Below, one piece after another: positions 55,996 through 64,000 of a stretch of DNA of 64,000 nt (the first letter of the stretch is position 1; the number at the start of each line of letters is the position of its first letter). Below the pieces are notes generated by a model. The model saw nothing but the letters and a program-made list of their open reading frames with translations, did no database searches and was not told the origin of the DNA. Source of the DNA: JALYGY01 sp963800975 (GTDB taxonomy: Bacteria; Actinomycetota; Rubrobacteria; Rubrobacterales; Rubrobacteraceae). The stretch spans positions 1 through 64,000 of the forward strand of contig CAWDDB010000002.1 of assembly GCA_963800975.1 (NCBI GenBank), written 5' to 3'. The translations under genes and the position numbers were made by a program.

Positions 55996-56508
55996 ATGAG
56001 CACTGCGGTGTCGATCATCCGGGGGGATGGTGAGGGAGAGCGCCGCTGGTTTGCCGGCGGAGGTATGCACATCATGAAGGCGACCTCTGAGGAGACCGAC
56101 GGAGCGTTCATGCTGTTGGAGGACCGTATGGCTCGGGGCAAGACGACCCCGCTTCACGCCCACCCGAATCTGGACGAGACCCTGATCGTGCTCGAGGGCG
56201 AGATCCTGATCTACGCCGAGGGGGAGGAGCATCGGCTCGGCCCCCTCGGCGTTGCGGTGGCTCCGCGCGGCGTCCCTCACGCGTTCATGGTCACCTCGGA
56301 GACCGCGCGCGTTCTCGCGCTGCAGACGCCCGGAAGCGGCGAGGCCTTCTACAGGGACGCGAGCGAGCTGTCGACAGACGAGACCGACGCGGAGAGGCCA
56401 CCGGACTGGGCCCGACTCCGGGCCGCTGCGGAGCGCAACCCCAGCTGCATAGAGATTCTCGGACCACCCCCGTTCGAGAAGGAAATCGCCGCGAGAGCCG
56501 AAACCTAG
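55996..56508 (+). CDS. Single-cupin protein
   Basis: 170 residues from ATG 55996 behind AAGGAGGAG. One cupin unit carries TPLHAHPNLDETLIVLEGE and PRGVPHAFMVTSETARVLALQTPG with the usual His/Glu metal ligands. The opening RRWFAGGGMHIMKATSEET is like the start of each half of the double cupin at 45982-47010 (ARWWGGGLATIKVTGKDT). It is divergent from a TetR gene. The substrate is unknown. Confidence 0.85.
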   Translation: MSTAVSIIRGDGEGERRWFAGGGMHIMKATSEETDGAFMLLEDRMARGKTTPLHAHPNLDETLIVLEGEILIYAEGEEHRLGPLGVAVAPRGVPHAFMVTSETARVLALQTPGSGEAFYRDASELSTDETDAERPPDWARLRAAAERNPSCIEILGPPPFEKEIAARAET

Positions 56509-56531
56509 GGGGGCGGTCGCGCGGCGTTGGT

Positions 56532-57602
56532 TCACTGGTCTCGGGAGGAGCTCGGCGCTGTATCGCTGTTCTCCTGCACCGGCTTCGAGAGGTAGAGGAG
56601 CCAGGCTGCGGGTGGGCCGAGAAGGAAGATCGCGTGGTAGCTCGCGAGGCGCCAGATCAGGAGCGCCGCCGCCGCTCCGCCGCCCGCGCCGATGCTCAGG
56701 CCCAGTGCGGCCTCCATAAAGCCGGAGCCCCCCGGTGTCGGGAACAGGTGCGCGACCAGGGTGACGCTCGTCAGGATCGCGAGGGTAGCCAGCAGGTCGG
56801 CCTCGACGCCGTAGAGGTCGAGAAGCAGCCAGAAGAGCACGAAGCCCGCGAGCCAGCCGGCGGCGACGACCGCGTTGATCGCCAGCCACGTCGAGACGGC
56901 CATGTTCTTGAAGGCCACGGCGCTGCGGTAGTAGTCGCGCGCCATCGAGCGAATGCGGGGCGCGAACCGGCTCAGGAACCGCAGCCGCGCGAGGGCGAAG
57001 ATCAGGCCCACCACCGGCCGCGGGTACCGGGTCAGGAAGACGGCGCCGACGATGGCGAGGATGGCGATCGTGAAAGCCGCGAACTCGGGGCCGGGTGGGA
57101 GGCGGAGGGTGTCGGAGTAGATCAGGTACCCCAGGCTCACTGGCACGGCCCACGCGAAGAAGATCAGGTCGAAGATGAAGACCTGGATCGCGACGCCTAT
57201 GCCTTTGCCAAACGGCACGCCGAGGCGCCTGAGCGCGAGGACGGCGGCAGGCGTAACGGCGACGTTCCCAGGCGTCACGGAGGCGACGAACATCGAGGTG
57301 AGGTGAACCAGGATCGCGGAGCGGAAGGGCAGCCGAATCCCCTGGTTGCGACAGAGGAGCCATATCCGCGCCGGGTCCATCACGAACCACTCCGCGACAA
57401 ACGCTAGCAAACAGAGCCCCGCGACGAGGAGGCTCGGGTCGCGCACCCTGTAGGTCTCGATCCTGAAGATCTGATCCCCCGCCACGAGGTAGAGCCCCGC
57501 GAAACCGAGCGCGAGGCCGACCACGAAGACAGCGACGGCGCGCAGGATCCCGGCCCGGCTCTCGCCGGGCACCCTAGGCTGCGTCTTCGCCGAGCTCGGC
57601 AT
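56532..57602 (-). CDS. LPG-synthase-TM (UPF0104) family membrane protein
   Basis: 356 residues with about eight membrane segments. The family motif region HLTSMFVASVTPGNVAVTPAAVLALRR and the C-terminal FPTPGGSGFMEAALG are clear. These are the flippase-like membrane part of MprF and related glycolipid-pathway proteins, without the soluble synthase domain. It overlaps the glycosyltransferase gene upstream by 29 bases, so the two are probably co-translated. In this setting it could translocate or help make a glycosylated lipid. Confidence 0.85.
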   Translation of the reverse strand: MPSSAKTQPRVPGESRAGILRAVAVFVVGLALGFAGLYLVAGDQIFRIETYRVRDPSLLVAGLCLLAFVAEWFVMDPARIWLLCRNQGIRLPFRSAILVHLTSMFVASVTPGNVAVTPAAVLALRRLGVPFGKGIGVAIQVFIFDLIFFAWAVPVSLGYLIYSDTLRLPPGPEFAAFTIAILAIVGAVFLTRYPRPVVGLIFALARLRFLSRFAPRIRSMARDYYRSAVAFKNMAVSTWLAINAVVAAGWLAGFVLFWLLLDLYGVEADLLATLAILTSVTLVAHLFPTPGGSGFMEAALGLSIGAGGGAAAALLIWRLASYHAIFLLGPPAAWLLYLSKPVQENSDTAPSSSRDQ

Positions 57603-58746
57603 AACGGACGACGTAGTGGGCGAGACGGTCCGAGGCGGCGGCGGGCTCCAGCTCGCGGCACCGCCCGGCGACTTCTTCGAGGAGGGCCGGATAAACGGCG
57701 TAGCGACGTACCTGCTCGAGTAGCTCCCGCGGGTTCCTCACGTAGCTTCCCAGGCCCAACTTTTCCACGAGCCGCGCGACCCCGACCTCGTTGAGCCCCG
57801 CGTAACCCGTGACGAGCGCGGGACGCCCCACCACGATGGCTTCGTAGACCGAGGCGGGTCCCGCCTTGCCCACGAAGACGTCGCTCGCGGCCAGGTAGGC
57901 GGCCATGTCCTCGACGTAGCCTTCTACCCTGAGCGGGTTCTTGCCTTCCCCGAGCGCCCGCAGCTCTTCCTCTAGCCGCTGGTTCCTGCCCGCCACGACG
58001 ACCACCTGCATGGGAACGTCCGAGTCCAGAAGCGCCCGCGCCAACGCGCGCTGGGTCCTGCCGACCCCTTCCCCGCCGGAAGATAGCAAGCAGGTGAAGC
58101 GGTCTTCGAGCCCGAGACGTTCGCGCGCCCGGTGCTTTTCGGGCGCGTTTAGGAAGGCCTGGCGGACCGGGTAGCCGAAGCCGACGTACGAGAGCTTGCT
58201 CTCGGGCACGCCGAAGCGCATGAGATCGCGCCGAGCCTCCTCGGAGGGCACGATGATGCGGTCGGCGTGCGGGTCCGCCCAGTAGGAGCAGATGCCGACC
58301 AGCTCGTTGGCGAAGCTCAGGACAGGCACTTCGAGGCCGCCGATGCGCCTGGCCTCGGCCAGGCCCGCGGTCATGAGGCCGTGGTTGGAGAAGATCAGGG
58401 CCGGGGGATCTCCCTTCAGGTCCTTGGCGGCCGCCCTGGCGAAACCCCGCACGAGGCGGCGCTGGGTGGCGATGGTCATCTGCGGGAAAGCGTCCATGGC
58501 GCGCTGGCTGCCCCGGGCCAGGATCGGGTAGCGCAGCATGAAGCGCCAGATGTCCTTGTGCAGCTTGTCCATGCGGGAGACGTTCTTCGCGCCTACCTCT
58601 TTCATGTAGTCCGAGACGCGCAACTCGAAGCGGCCAGGATAATGGTGCTCGATCGCCTCGGCCATGGCGCGCGCGACGGCCACGTGACCGCCCCCGGCGG
58701 CGATGGTGGCAAACAGGATCCTGGGTCTGGCCTGGCCCGCGCTCAT
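57574..58746 (-). CDS. GT-B glycosyltransferase, MGDG-synthase/MurG-like
   Basis: 390 residues. The N-terminal motif FATIAAGGGHVAVARAMAEAI is that of diacylglycerol glycosyltransferases and MurG. The C-terminal donor site is DVFVGKAGPASVYEAIVVGRPALVT. No signal peptide is present; the protein would work at the inner membrane face. The ATG overlaps the SDR stop. In this operon it would add a sugar to the lipid made by the upstream enzymes. Sugar and acceptor are not readable. Confidence 0.85.
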   Translation of the reverse strand: MSAGQARPRILFATIAAGGGHVAVARAMAEAIEHHYPGRFELRVSDYMKEVGAKNVSRMDKLHKDIWRFMLRYPILARGSQRAMDAFPQMTIATQRRLVRGFARAAAKDLKGDPPALIFSNHGLMTAGLAEARRIGGLEVPVLSFANELVGICSYWADPHADRIIVPSEEARRDLMRFGVPESKLSYVGFGYPVRQAFLNAPEKHRARERLGLEDRFTCLLSSGGEGVGRTQRALARALLDSDVPMQVVVVAGRNQRLEEELRALGEGKNPLRVEGYVEDMAAYLAASDVFVGKAGPASVYEAIVVGRPALVTGYAGLNEVGVARLVEKLGLGSYVRNPRELLEQVRRYAVYPALLEEVAGRCRELEPAAASDRLAHYVVRYAELGEDAA

Positions 58747-59702
58747 CGGGATTTCATACTAAGCCACCCCACGCGATCGTACCACCGGGCGGCGCGGTCC
58801 AGGCCCTCCGGGAGCGGGACTTCGGCCCGCCATCCCAGCGCCTTCTCGGTCACCGAGACGTCGCAGGTCCAGGCGTTGGTGGTCAGATCTCGGGCCCTGC
58901 GCTCGTCCAAAAGCGGGACCGCCGCGAAAGGCTTGGCCGCGCGCTCGGCCGCCCTGCCCGCCAGCAAGTACGCCGCGACAGGCAGCCGCACCGCGCGAAC
59001 AGATTGCCCGTAAGCCATCTCGAGGCCGGCGACGACGTCGGACCAGGCGTAGCGCTCCCTTTCGGCCACGGGGAATGGGCCGAAGCCGGAACGCCCGCTC
59101 GCCGCCGCAAGCACGGCCCCTGCAACGTCCTCCGCGTAGACCGGCTGTAGGGGAGCCGAGCTTCGGGGGATGGGCAGCCAGCCAGCGTGCGCCGTCGCGA
59201 AAAGTGGCAAAAGGTCGGTGTCCCTGGGGCCGTAGACGGCGGCGGGCCGGAGGACGACGGCTTCGATCCGGCCCTCCAGGGAGCGGAGGTGCGTCTCAGC
59301 CTGAAGCTTGCTCCAGCCGTAGTCGCTCGCGGGGCTGTTACGTCCGTCCGGTCCGCGGGCCGCGAGGCTGCTGATCAGGACGAACCGCCCGACGCCCGCC
59401 CGCAGCGCGGCGTCCACGAGCCTCCCGGTGCCCCTGCTGTTGACCGCGTAGTAGTCTCCCGCCCGGCGCGCCCTCGTTATCCCGGCGGCGTGGACGACGA
59501 CATCCGCGCCGCGTAACGCTCGGGAGATGTTCTCCAGGCTACCGCGCACGTCGAGGGGGACCAGCTCGGCTTCGAGGTCGGAGATCCAGCGGGGGTCGCT
59601 CGAGGCCCGAGCGCCGCAGCGAACGTCGTGGCCGGCGTGCACGAACGCTTGCGCGATGTGGCTGCCGACGAAACCCGTCGCGCCGGTGACCAGCACGCGC
59701 AC
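58743..59702 (-). CDS. Extended SDR (NAD-dependent epimerase/reductase), possible ceramide-pathway reductase
   Basis: 319 residues. The Rossmann motif VTGATGFVGSHIA and the catalytic SS ... YGWSK (YxxxK) are intact. Bacterial ceramide clusters contain a reductase of this fold (CerR) that reduces the 3-oxo group made by serine palmitoyltransferase. That role is inferred from position beside the SPT and GNAT genes. Alternatively it could be a sugar-nucleotide epimerase for the neighbouring glycosyltransferase. Confidence 0.85.
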   Translation of the reverse strand: MRVLVTGATGFVGSHIAQAFVHAGHDVRCGARASSDPRWISDLEAELVPLDVRGSLENISRALRGADVVVHAAGITRARRAGDYYAVNSRGTGRLVDAALRAGVGRFVLISSLAARGPDGRNSPASDYGWSKLQAETHLRSLEGRIEAVVLRPAAVYGPRDTDLLPLFATAHAGWLPIPRSSAPLQPVYAEDVAGAVLAAASGRSGFGPFPVAERERYAWSDVVAGLEMAYGQSVRAVRLPVAAYLLAGRAAERAAKPFAAVPLLDERRARDLTTNAWTCDVSVTEKALGWRAEVPLPEGLDRAARWYDRVGWLSMKSR

Positions 59703-59706
59703 GAGG

Positions 59707-60822
59707 CTACAGGTCCTTCTCGTAGATCCGGTACGATTTGTAGTGCCTGGCCCCGCCGGCCTCGATGACGTGGTTCATCGCGTGGTTGTCCTCGAGCGTC
59801 CACGAGGCCTCGCACCTCACGTAACCCTTCGCCAGGGTCCGCCCGTAGAGCCACTGGATCATGGCGAGCTCGAAGCCCTTGTTGCGGTGCTCGGGGGCGA
59901 CGCCCAGGATGGGCAGGCGCACCTGGTCCATGATCTTGTTGCGGGTGAGGAGGTGGAAGACGCCGAAAGGCAGGAGCCGTCCGCGCATCCTCTTGAAGAC
60001 CTGGTTCGCGTCTGGGATTAGGACGGTGATACCGGCCAGCTCGCCGTCCACCTCGGCCAGCGCGACCAGATCGGGGTCAAGGATGAGCTTGAACTCATCC
60101 GCGAGGCGGTCGAACTCCGCGTCGGTGTACCTGACGAACCCCCAGTTTTTCTCCCAGGACCTGTTATACAGTTCCTTCACGCGGGCCAGCTCATCGTCCC
60201 AGCGTCTCATTTCGACGGGGCGGATCTCGAGTCCCTTGTTGCGCTTGCGGATCCTCTCGGCGAGGCGCCCGATCTTCTTTACCTCCCAGTCCCTGTCGAA
60301 GAGCCAGGCGTACAGGTCCCTGGCCTTGCGGTAGCCCGCGTCCTCGGCGTAGCGCGGGTAATCTGGCGGGTTGTAGGGCATCATCAGGAAAGGGGCCGTG
60401 TCGAAGGCGTCGATAAGGAACCCCGCGCTGTGGTTCATGGAGGGGTTGACAGGACCGCGCACCGCCTCGCGTCCCAGCTCGAGCGCCCGCTCCTCGACGC
60501 GGGCGAGCAGGGCCGCGGCCGCCTCCCCGTCCTCCGCCTCGAAGAAGCCGAAGAACAGCAGGTTGTCCCCGTGGGTCTCGTTGTGGTTGTCGTCGTCTAT
60601 GGCCGCGACGCGCCCGACGACCTCACCGCCGCGCCGGGCGAGAAAGAGGTTCAAGCGCGCGTGCTCGTAGAAGGGGTTCTTGCGCGGGTCGAACTGACCC
60701 CGCTCCATCAAGAGCAGCGGTGGGACCCAGTGCGGCTCGCGGCGGTACCTGGCGAAAGGGTACCGGACAAAGCGCCGCACGTCGGCGCGTGACGTGGCGG
60801 GACGAACCTCGGTGGTTCCCAC
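59707..60822 (-). CDS. GNAT-fold N-acyltransferase
   Basis: 371 residues; start GTG 60822. The first half has FLARRGGEVVGRVAAIDDDNHNE and PVNPSMNHSAGFLIDAF, then YNPPDYPRYAEDAGY. A GNAT acyl-CoA site follows (LAGITVLIPD, GVAPEHRNKGFELAMI). It is longer than simple acetyltransferases, so the acceptor or acyl chain may be large. Next to an SPT-like gene it is a candidate for N-acylating a sphingoid base (ceramide synthase role); this is inference. Confidence 0.8.
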   Translation of the reverse strand: MGTTEVRPATSRADVRRFVRYPFARYRREPHWVPPLLLMERGQFDPRKNPFYEHARLNLFLARRGGEVVGRVAAIDDDNHNETHGDNLLFFGFFEAEDGEAAAALLARVEERALELGREAVRGPVNPSMNHSAGFLIDAFDTAPFLMMPYNPPDYPRYAEDAGYRKARDLYAWLFDRDWEVKKIGRLAERIRKRNKGLEIRPVEMRRWDDELARVKELYNRSWEKNWGFVRYTDAEFDRLADEFKLILDPDLVALAEVDGELAGITVLIPDANQVFKRMRGRLLPFGVFHLLTRNKIMDQVRLPILGVAPEHRNKGFELAMIQWLYGRTLAKGYVRCEASWTLEDNHAMNHVIEAGGARHYKSYRIYEKDL

Positions 60823-60842
60823 GCCGCCCTTGCGGGCTTCCC

Positions 60843-62105
60843 CTAGCCGATCACGCCCAGGCCCTTGCCGACGGTGGCGAAAGCCTCGAGCAGGCGGCCT
60901 ATGTGCTCCGGGGTGTGGTTGGCGTTAACGCTGGTGCGGATGATGCTCTGGCCAGGGGGCACGGCCGGGGGCACGGCCGGTGTCGTGAAGATGCCCGCCT
61001 CCCACAGCCCCCTCCAGAACATCACGGTCAGGTCGTCGGGCCCGATCAGGACCGGCACGATCTGGGTCTCGGACCCGAGCGTGTCGAAGCCGAGCGCGGT
61101 GATGCCGTCCCGAAGCTGCTTGGCGTTGCGGGCGAGCCTCTCGCGGTGCTCGGGCTCGGTCTCCATGATCTCGAGCGCCTCGAGCGCGACCGCCACCTGC
61201 ATGGCTGGCAGCGCGGCCGTGAAGATAAAGGGGCGGCCGTGATGCTTGATGTAGTTGATCACGGACCTCGGGCCCGTCACGAACCCGCCGACGGAGGCGA
61301 AGGACTTGGAGAACGTTCCGATAATGAGGTCCACCTCGTCCTCCAGGCCAAAGTGCTCGGGCGTTCCCCGCCCGTTCTCACCCAGCACGCCGGTCGAGTG
61401 CGCGTCGTCGACCACCACACGCGCCCCGTACCTGCGTCCGAGCTCGACGATGCCTGGCAGGTCGGCGATGTGACCGCTCATCGAGAAGACGCCGTCGGTG
61501 ACGATCATGCGCCCGCCCGGCTTGCCGGCGTCCCTCGCGAGCAACCGCTCCAGATCGTCGAGGTCGTTGTGGCGGTACTTGCGCATCGCGCCGAACGAGA
61601 GCCTCGCCCCGTCGTAGAGGCTGGCGTGATTCTCGCGGTCGAGATAGAGGATATCCCGGCGCCCCGTGAGCGCGGTCAGGACCGCCAGCATGCCGAGGAA
61701 GCCGGTGGTGAAAGTCAGCGCCGCCTCTTCATCGAAGTGCTCGGCCAGTCGCCGCTCGAGCTCCTCGTGCAGGGTCAGGGTACCCGTCAGGGAGCGCGAT
61801 CCGGTACAGCTCGTGCCGTAGCGGTCGAAGACCTCCATCGCGGCCTTCCGAAGGCGAGGATCCTGGGTGAGCCCGAGGTAGTCGTTGGAGCCGGTGATGA
61901 TCATCTCCCGCCCGTCGACCGTGACCGTGCCGCCGTGTTGCTCCGAGATCGGCTTGAAGTAGGGGTAGATACCGGCCTCTATCGCCTCGTCGGCGCGGGT
62001 GAAGCCGAAGGCTTTGTCGAAGACGTCGTCGGTACGCGCCGGAACGTCTTCAGGGCTCCGCGCTAGACCATTCAAAGCTTGGTTTAGGTTCGTGTGATCC
62101 GACAA
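60843..62105 (-). CDS. Serine palmitoyltransferase-like alpha-oxoamine synthase
   Basis: 420 residues from TTG 62105 (GGAGGGC upstream). This is a PLP fold-type I enzyme with GSNDYLGLT, the stacking His160 (DRENHASLYDG), DDAHSTG at 233-239 and the Schiff-base lysine K267 (GTFSKSFASVGG). The wording (YGTSCTGSRSLTGTLTLHEELE, YIKHHGRPFIFTAALP) is closest in my memory to bacterial serine palmitoyltransferases. It is less like BioF or KBL, and no biotin or threonine-degradation genes are near. It would condense serine with an acyl thioester as the first sphingolipid step. Confidence 0.85.
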   Translation of the reverse strand: MSDHTNLNQALNGLARSPEDVPARTDDVFDKAFGFTRADEAIEAGIYPYFKPISEQHGGTVTVDGREMIITGSNDYLGLTQDPRLRKAAMEVFDRYGTSCTGSRSLTGTLTLHEELERRLAEHFDEEAALTFTTGFLGMLAVLTALTGRRDILYLDRENHASLYDGARLSFGAMRKYRHNDLDDLERLLARDAGKPGGRMIVTDGVFSMSGHIADLPGIVELGRRYGARVVVDDAHSTGVLGENGRGTPEHFGLEDEVDLIIGTFSKSFASVGGFVTGPRSVINYIKHHGRPFIFTAALPAMQVAVALEALEIMETEPEHRERLARNAKQLRDGITALGFDTLGSETQIVPVLIGPDDLTVMFWRGLWEAGIFTTPAVPPAVPPGQSIIRTSVNANHTPEHIGRLLEAFATVGKGLGVIG

Positions 62106-62215
62106 GCCAGCCCTCCAACACAGCTAGACAGAAGTCACATAAAGGCTACCCGTGGTGTGTATCACAACAAAACTATAGAACACGCATGCAAAAGATACTA
62201 GGAAACGGCGAACGC

Positions 62216-63346
62216 TCAACTCCAGCGCGGCGTTATGACGTCGTCCACCTGCAAGAACAGGAAGTGATCGAAGTAGTAGTGGATCAGGAGCGCCGAGAGC
62301 ACCACCGAGTAGAACGCGAAGTAGTGTTGCTCGGAGAAGTTCCCGCCGTAGGTCCCGAGCGCCACGTTCGCGCCCAGAACAAGCAGGTAGGCGGCCGCCG
62401 CGCCCAGGGTGAACAGGAAGCACATCCAGTAGAGGCGGTGCCCGCTGCTCGAGACTCGCGAGACGTACTGGGAGCCGATGAGCCCCCGATCCGAGCGGAC
62501 CTGGTTCAGATACAGCACGACCGCGAGGTACTGGAACGAGTGCCAGGTGTTGAGGCCCTGGAAGGCCACGTCGAGGTTGGGGAGCGCCGGCGTGATGAAG
62601 AAGAGGACCGCCGCGAGGCTCATGTGCAGCGTCTTGGGGATGTGCAGCAGCCCGGCCCTCCACTCCCAGATCGTCTTGACGATGAAGGCCGTCAAGAAAA
62701 AGAAGAAGCCGGCGGCGGCCAGCGGTCCGAGCCACTCGAACTTGAGGAACTCGGGGAAGAGCAGCGCCCTGCCCCCGGTCTCGAAGCCGTGGCTCGAGAG
62801 GTTGTGGCCGAAGATCACCAGCGGCGTGCCGGTGAACTTGAAGGTGGCTATGGGGTAGAGGCTCGTGCCCAGCAGCCCGTAGTCTATGACCCGGGAGACG
62901 ACCTGCCAGCGGGCCAGGTTCGGCGCGCGGCCCCGCGGGTCCTTGAAGCGGTACGAGTCGGCGATGTAGGCGGCCTGGTGGATCACGTGCACCGAGGCCC
63001 AGAAGAAGAAGATGGTGACGAGGAGCGTCAGGTTGATGATAGCGAGAGAGACGACGATGACGGGCATGAGCAGCGCCCCCCACGTGTAGCGCCTGTACCT
63101 CTCCCTGAAGTGAGGCTCCATGAACGTCATGGTGTAGGTGGCGAAAAGGTGCGGCCCGCCGATAAACGCGGTTACCACGAGGTCTACGAGGACGTTGGAG
63201 AGGCCCCCGAGATGGGAGAAGAGGTGCGGCACGATGAGGAGCGCGCTCGAAAAGATGATGAAGGTCAGGTCGTAGAAGGGCGAGACCAGCCACATGTCCT
63301 TGGAGGAGATCTTCGAGGCCGTGGCGGGCGCGGATATGGTGGTCAA
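62216..63346 (-). CDS. Polytopic membrane protein with conserved-looking histidine clusters
   Basis: 376 residues from TTG 63346 (AAGGACGG upstream). It has eight or nine membrane segments. Histidines cluster at membrane edges: HLFSHLGG, GGPHLFATYTMTF, MEPHF, HVIHQAAY, TWHSFQYL and HYYFDHFLF. This recalls membrane di-iron or haem enzymes, but the spacing does not match fatty-acid hydroxylase HxxHH boxes. It leads the lipid operon 110 bases before the SPT-like gene. It may be a lipid hydroxylase/desaturase or a transporter; unassigned. Confidence 0.7.
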   Translation of the reverse strand: MTTISAPATASKISSKDMWLVSPFYDLTFIIFSSALLIVPHLFSHLGGLSNVLVDLVVTAFIGGPHLFATYTMTFMEPHFRERYRRYTWGALLMPVIVVSLAIINLTLLVTIFFFWASVHVIHQAAYIADSYRFKDPRGRAPNLARWQVVSRVIDYGLLGTSLYPIATFKFTGTPLVIFGHNLSSHGFETGGRALLFPEFLKFEWLGPLAAAGFFFFLTAFIVKTIWEWRAGLLHIPKTLHMSLAAVLFFITPALPNLDVAFQGLNTWHSFQYLAVVLYLNQVRSDRGLIGSQYVSRVSSSGHRLYWMCFLFTLGAAAAYLLVLGANVALGTYGGNFSEQHYFAFYSVVLSALLIHYYFDHFLFLQVDDVITPRWS

Positions 63347-63443
63347 GGCGAAAACCGTCCTTGAGAATGGGTCGCGCTCTTTGGACCCGTACCTTTCACG
63401 TCACGGTTCATTCTATAGACGCCAGAGGCGCCTTTGCAAGAGT

Positions 63444-63609
63444 TCAGCACGCTACGCCTGGCTGCGCCAGGCTCCGCTTGTCAGCACGTTGCGCCAGGCT
63501 TCGCCTTGGGCAGCTTGTCAGCAATAGGGCTTCTCCTCCCTCCGAGCGCAAGCTGACAAGCCGCCTTTCAGGCGGCGTGCTGCAAGCCTGCAAGGCAGGC
63601 TTGCTATTG
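63444..63609. repeat. REP-like palindromic intergenic element, copy C
   Basis: It has dense small hairpins: GCCTGG-CTG-CGCCAGGC, GCCGCC-TTTCA-GGCGGC and GCAAGCCTG-CAAGG-CAGGCTTGC. GTGCTGACAAGC, also in copy A, appears here in inverted form near 63475. It fills the gap between the divergent lipid operon and the last gene. Confidence 0.55.
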
Positions 63610-63616
63610 TACTGGT

Positions 63617-64000
63617 GTGGATGCCAGGGCGGGACACGTGGTCATCGTTGGCGGGCCGGAGACCGAGGACGAGCTGCTCGCGATCGTGCTCGATGGCTCC
63701 GACGAGGCGATACCGCTATTCGACTCCGTCGAGGAGGCCGACGAGTTCCTGGACTCCATCGGCGAGTACGGCCGGGACTGGCGCGCCCGCGAGGTCGCGG
63801 CGGGGGACCTGATCGAGCTACTCAAGTACCAGGGCGAGGAGGTCGAGTACGTCGCCCTGAGCCCCCCGCCCGAGAACCTGGAGGGCGGGATGGAGGTGCA
63901 GCTGCTCTACCGCGAGATCCTCATCGACCTCCTGCAACGCCAGACCGCCGCGGAGACAAAGGGGCCCTCAGAGCGCAAAGGATTCTGGCGACGGCTCCTC
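63617..64000 (+). CDS. Acidic protein of unknown function (cut by window edge)
   Basis: At least 128 residues are in frame from GTG 63617 to the last base. It opens as a strand (GHVVIVGGPETEDELLAIVL) and continues with acidic helices (SVEEADEFLDSIGEYGRDWRA, GDLIELLKYQGEEVEYVAL). Codon use and composition are those of a real gene, though its stop lies outside. No family is recognised. Confidence 0.65.
   Translation, partial: MDARAGHVVIVGGPETEDELLAIVLDGSDEAIPLFDSVEEADEFLDSIGEYGRDWRAREVAAGDLIELLKYQGEEVEYVALSPPPENLEGGMEVQLLYREILIDLLQRQTAAETKGPSERKGFWRRLL

Noticed and set aside
55894..57390. Long upstream extension of the TetR frame
   Set aside because: The extension lies antisense to the cupin gene and in another frame of the LPG-synthase-TM gene; only 55285-55893 encodes TetR.

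Overview
The window is high-GC, actinobacterial-looking DNA. Supporting signs are dense GTG/TTG starts, many 4-base stop/start overlaps, a urease locus in the order ureABC-F-G-D without ureE, and a stress-protein-rich gene content. Overall it resembles the radiation- and desiccation-tolerant genus Rubrobacter, but that placement is inference from gene content and composition, not from a marker search. Both ends of the window cut a gene.

Layout. (1) 1-9030, minus strand: one continuous operon for uptake and breakdown of a sugar, probably an amino sugar. It runs GntR/HutC regulator, SIS phosphosugar protein, ROK kinase, glutamine-amidotransferase-like protein, TIM-barrel isomerase, ABC binding protein, two permeases, a threonine-synthase-like enzyme and a Gfo/Idh/MocA dehydrogenase. 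The distal two thirds are full of single-base frameshifts. (2) 9.4-17.1 kb: tRNA-Gln, htpX-lemA, methyltransferase, cupin, a lone peptide-type binding protein, hydrolase, M20 amidohydrolase and a membrane methyltransferase. (3) 17.1-21.7 kb: urease, with intact structural genes and frameshifted accessory genes. (4) 21.8-31.0 kb: two different HTH_42 DNA glycosylases side by side, a VOC protein and gltBD. (5) 31.3-44.9 kb: the most unusual part. About 18 small or repetitive genes include a ParA ATPase with a ribbon-helix-helix partner, three or four long Ala/Gln/Gly-rich LEA-like proteins, CsbD-type proteins, paired basic Ig-like proteins, and proteins sharing two unnamed domains plus a lipoyl-enzyme 'E3-binding' tail. 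(6) 45.3-52.8 kb: TetR plus double cupin, a tyrosine-recombinase relative with a degraded active site, a PspA/IM30 operon ending in a J-domain protein, a membrane GGDEF-like protein and a PRC-barrel protein. (7) 53.2-56.5 kb: ligA and a second TetR-cupin pair. (8) 56.5-63.3 kb: a minus-strand lipid operon that I read as sphingolipid synthesis: a serine palmitoyltransferase-like enzyme, a GNAT acyltransferase, an extended SDR, a glycosyltransferase, an LPG-synthase-type membrane protein and a His-rich membrane protein.

How the parts work together. Region 1 looks self-regulated by its GntR through a tandem operator just upstream of the regulator. Region 5 looks like a co-expressed set for protecting or organising the cell interior under stress, with ParA/RHH possibly positioning an assembly built from the repeat proteins. 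Region 8 would make a modified membrane lipid, and the PspA operon in region 6 would guard the membrane.

Sequence quality matters here. Frameshifts crowd 1-5.6 kb, 12-13.4 kb, 17.2-18.8 kb and 42.5 kb, while 19-41 kb and 43-63 kb read cleanly. Draft-assembly indels explain this more simply than gene decay, although decay cannot be excluded.
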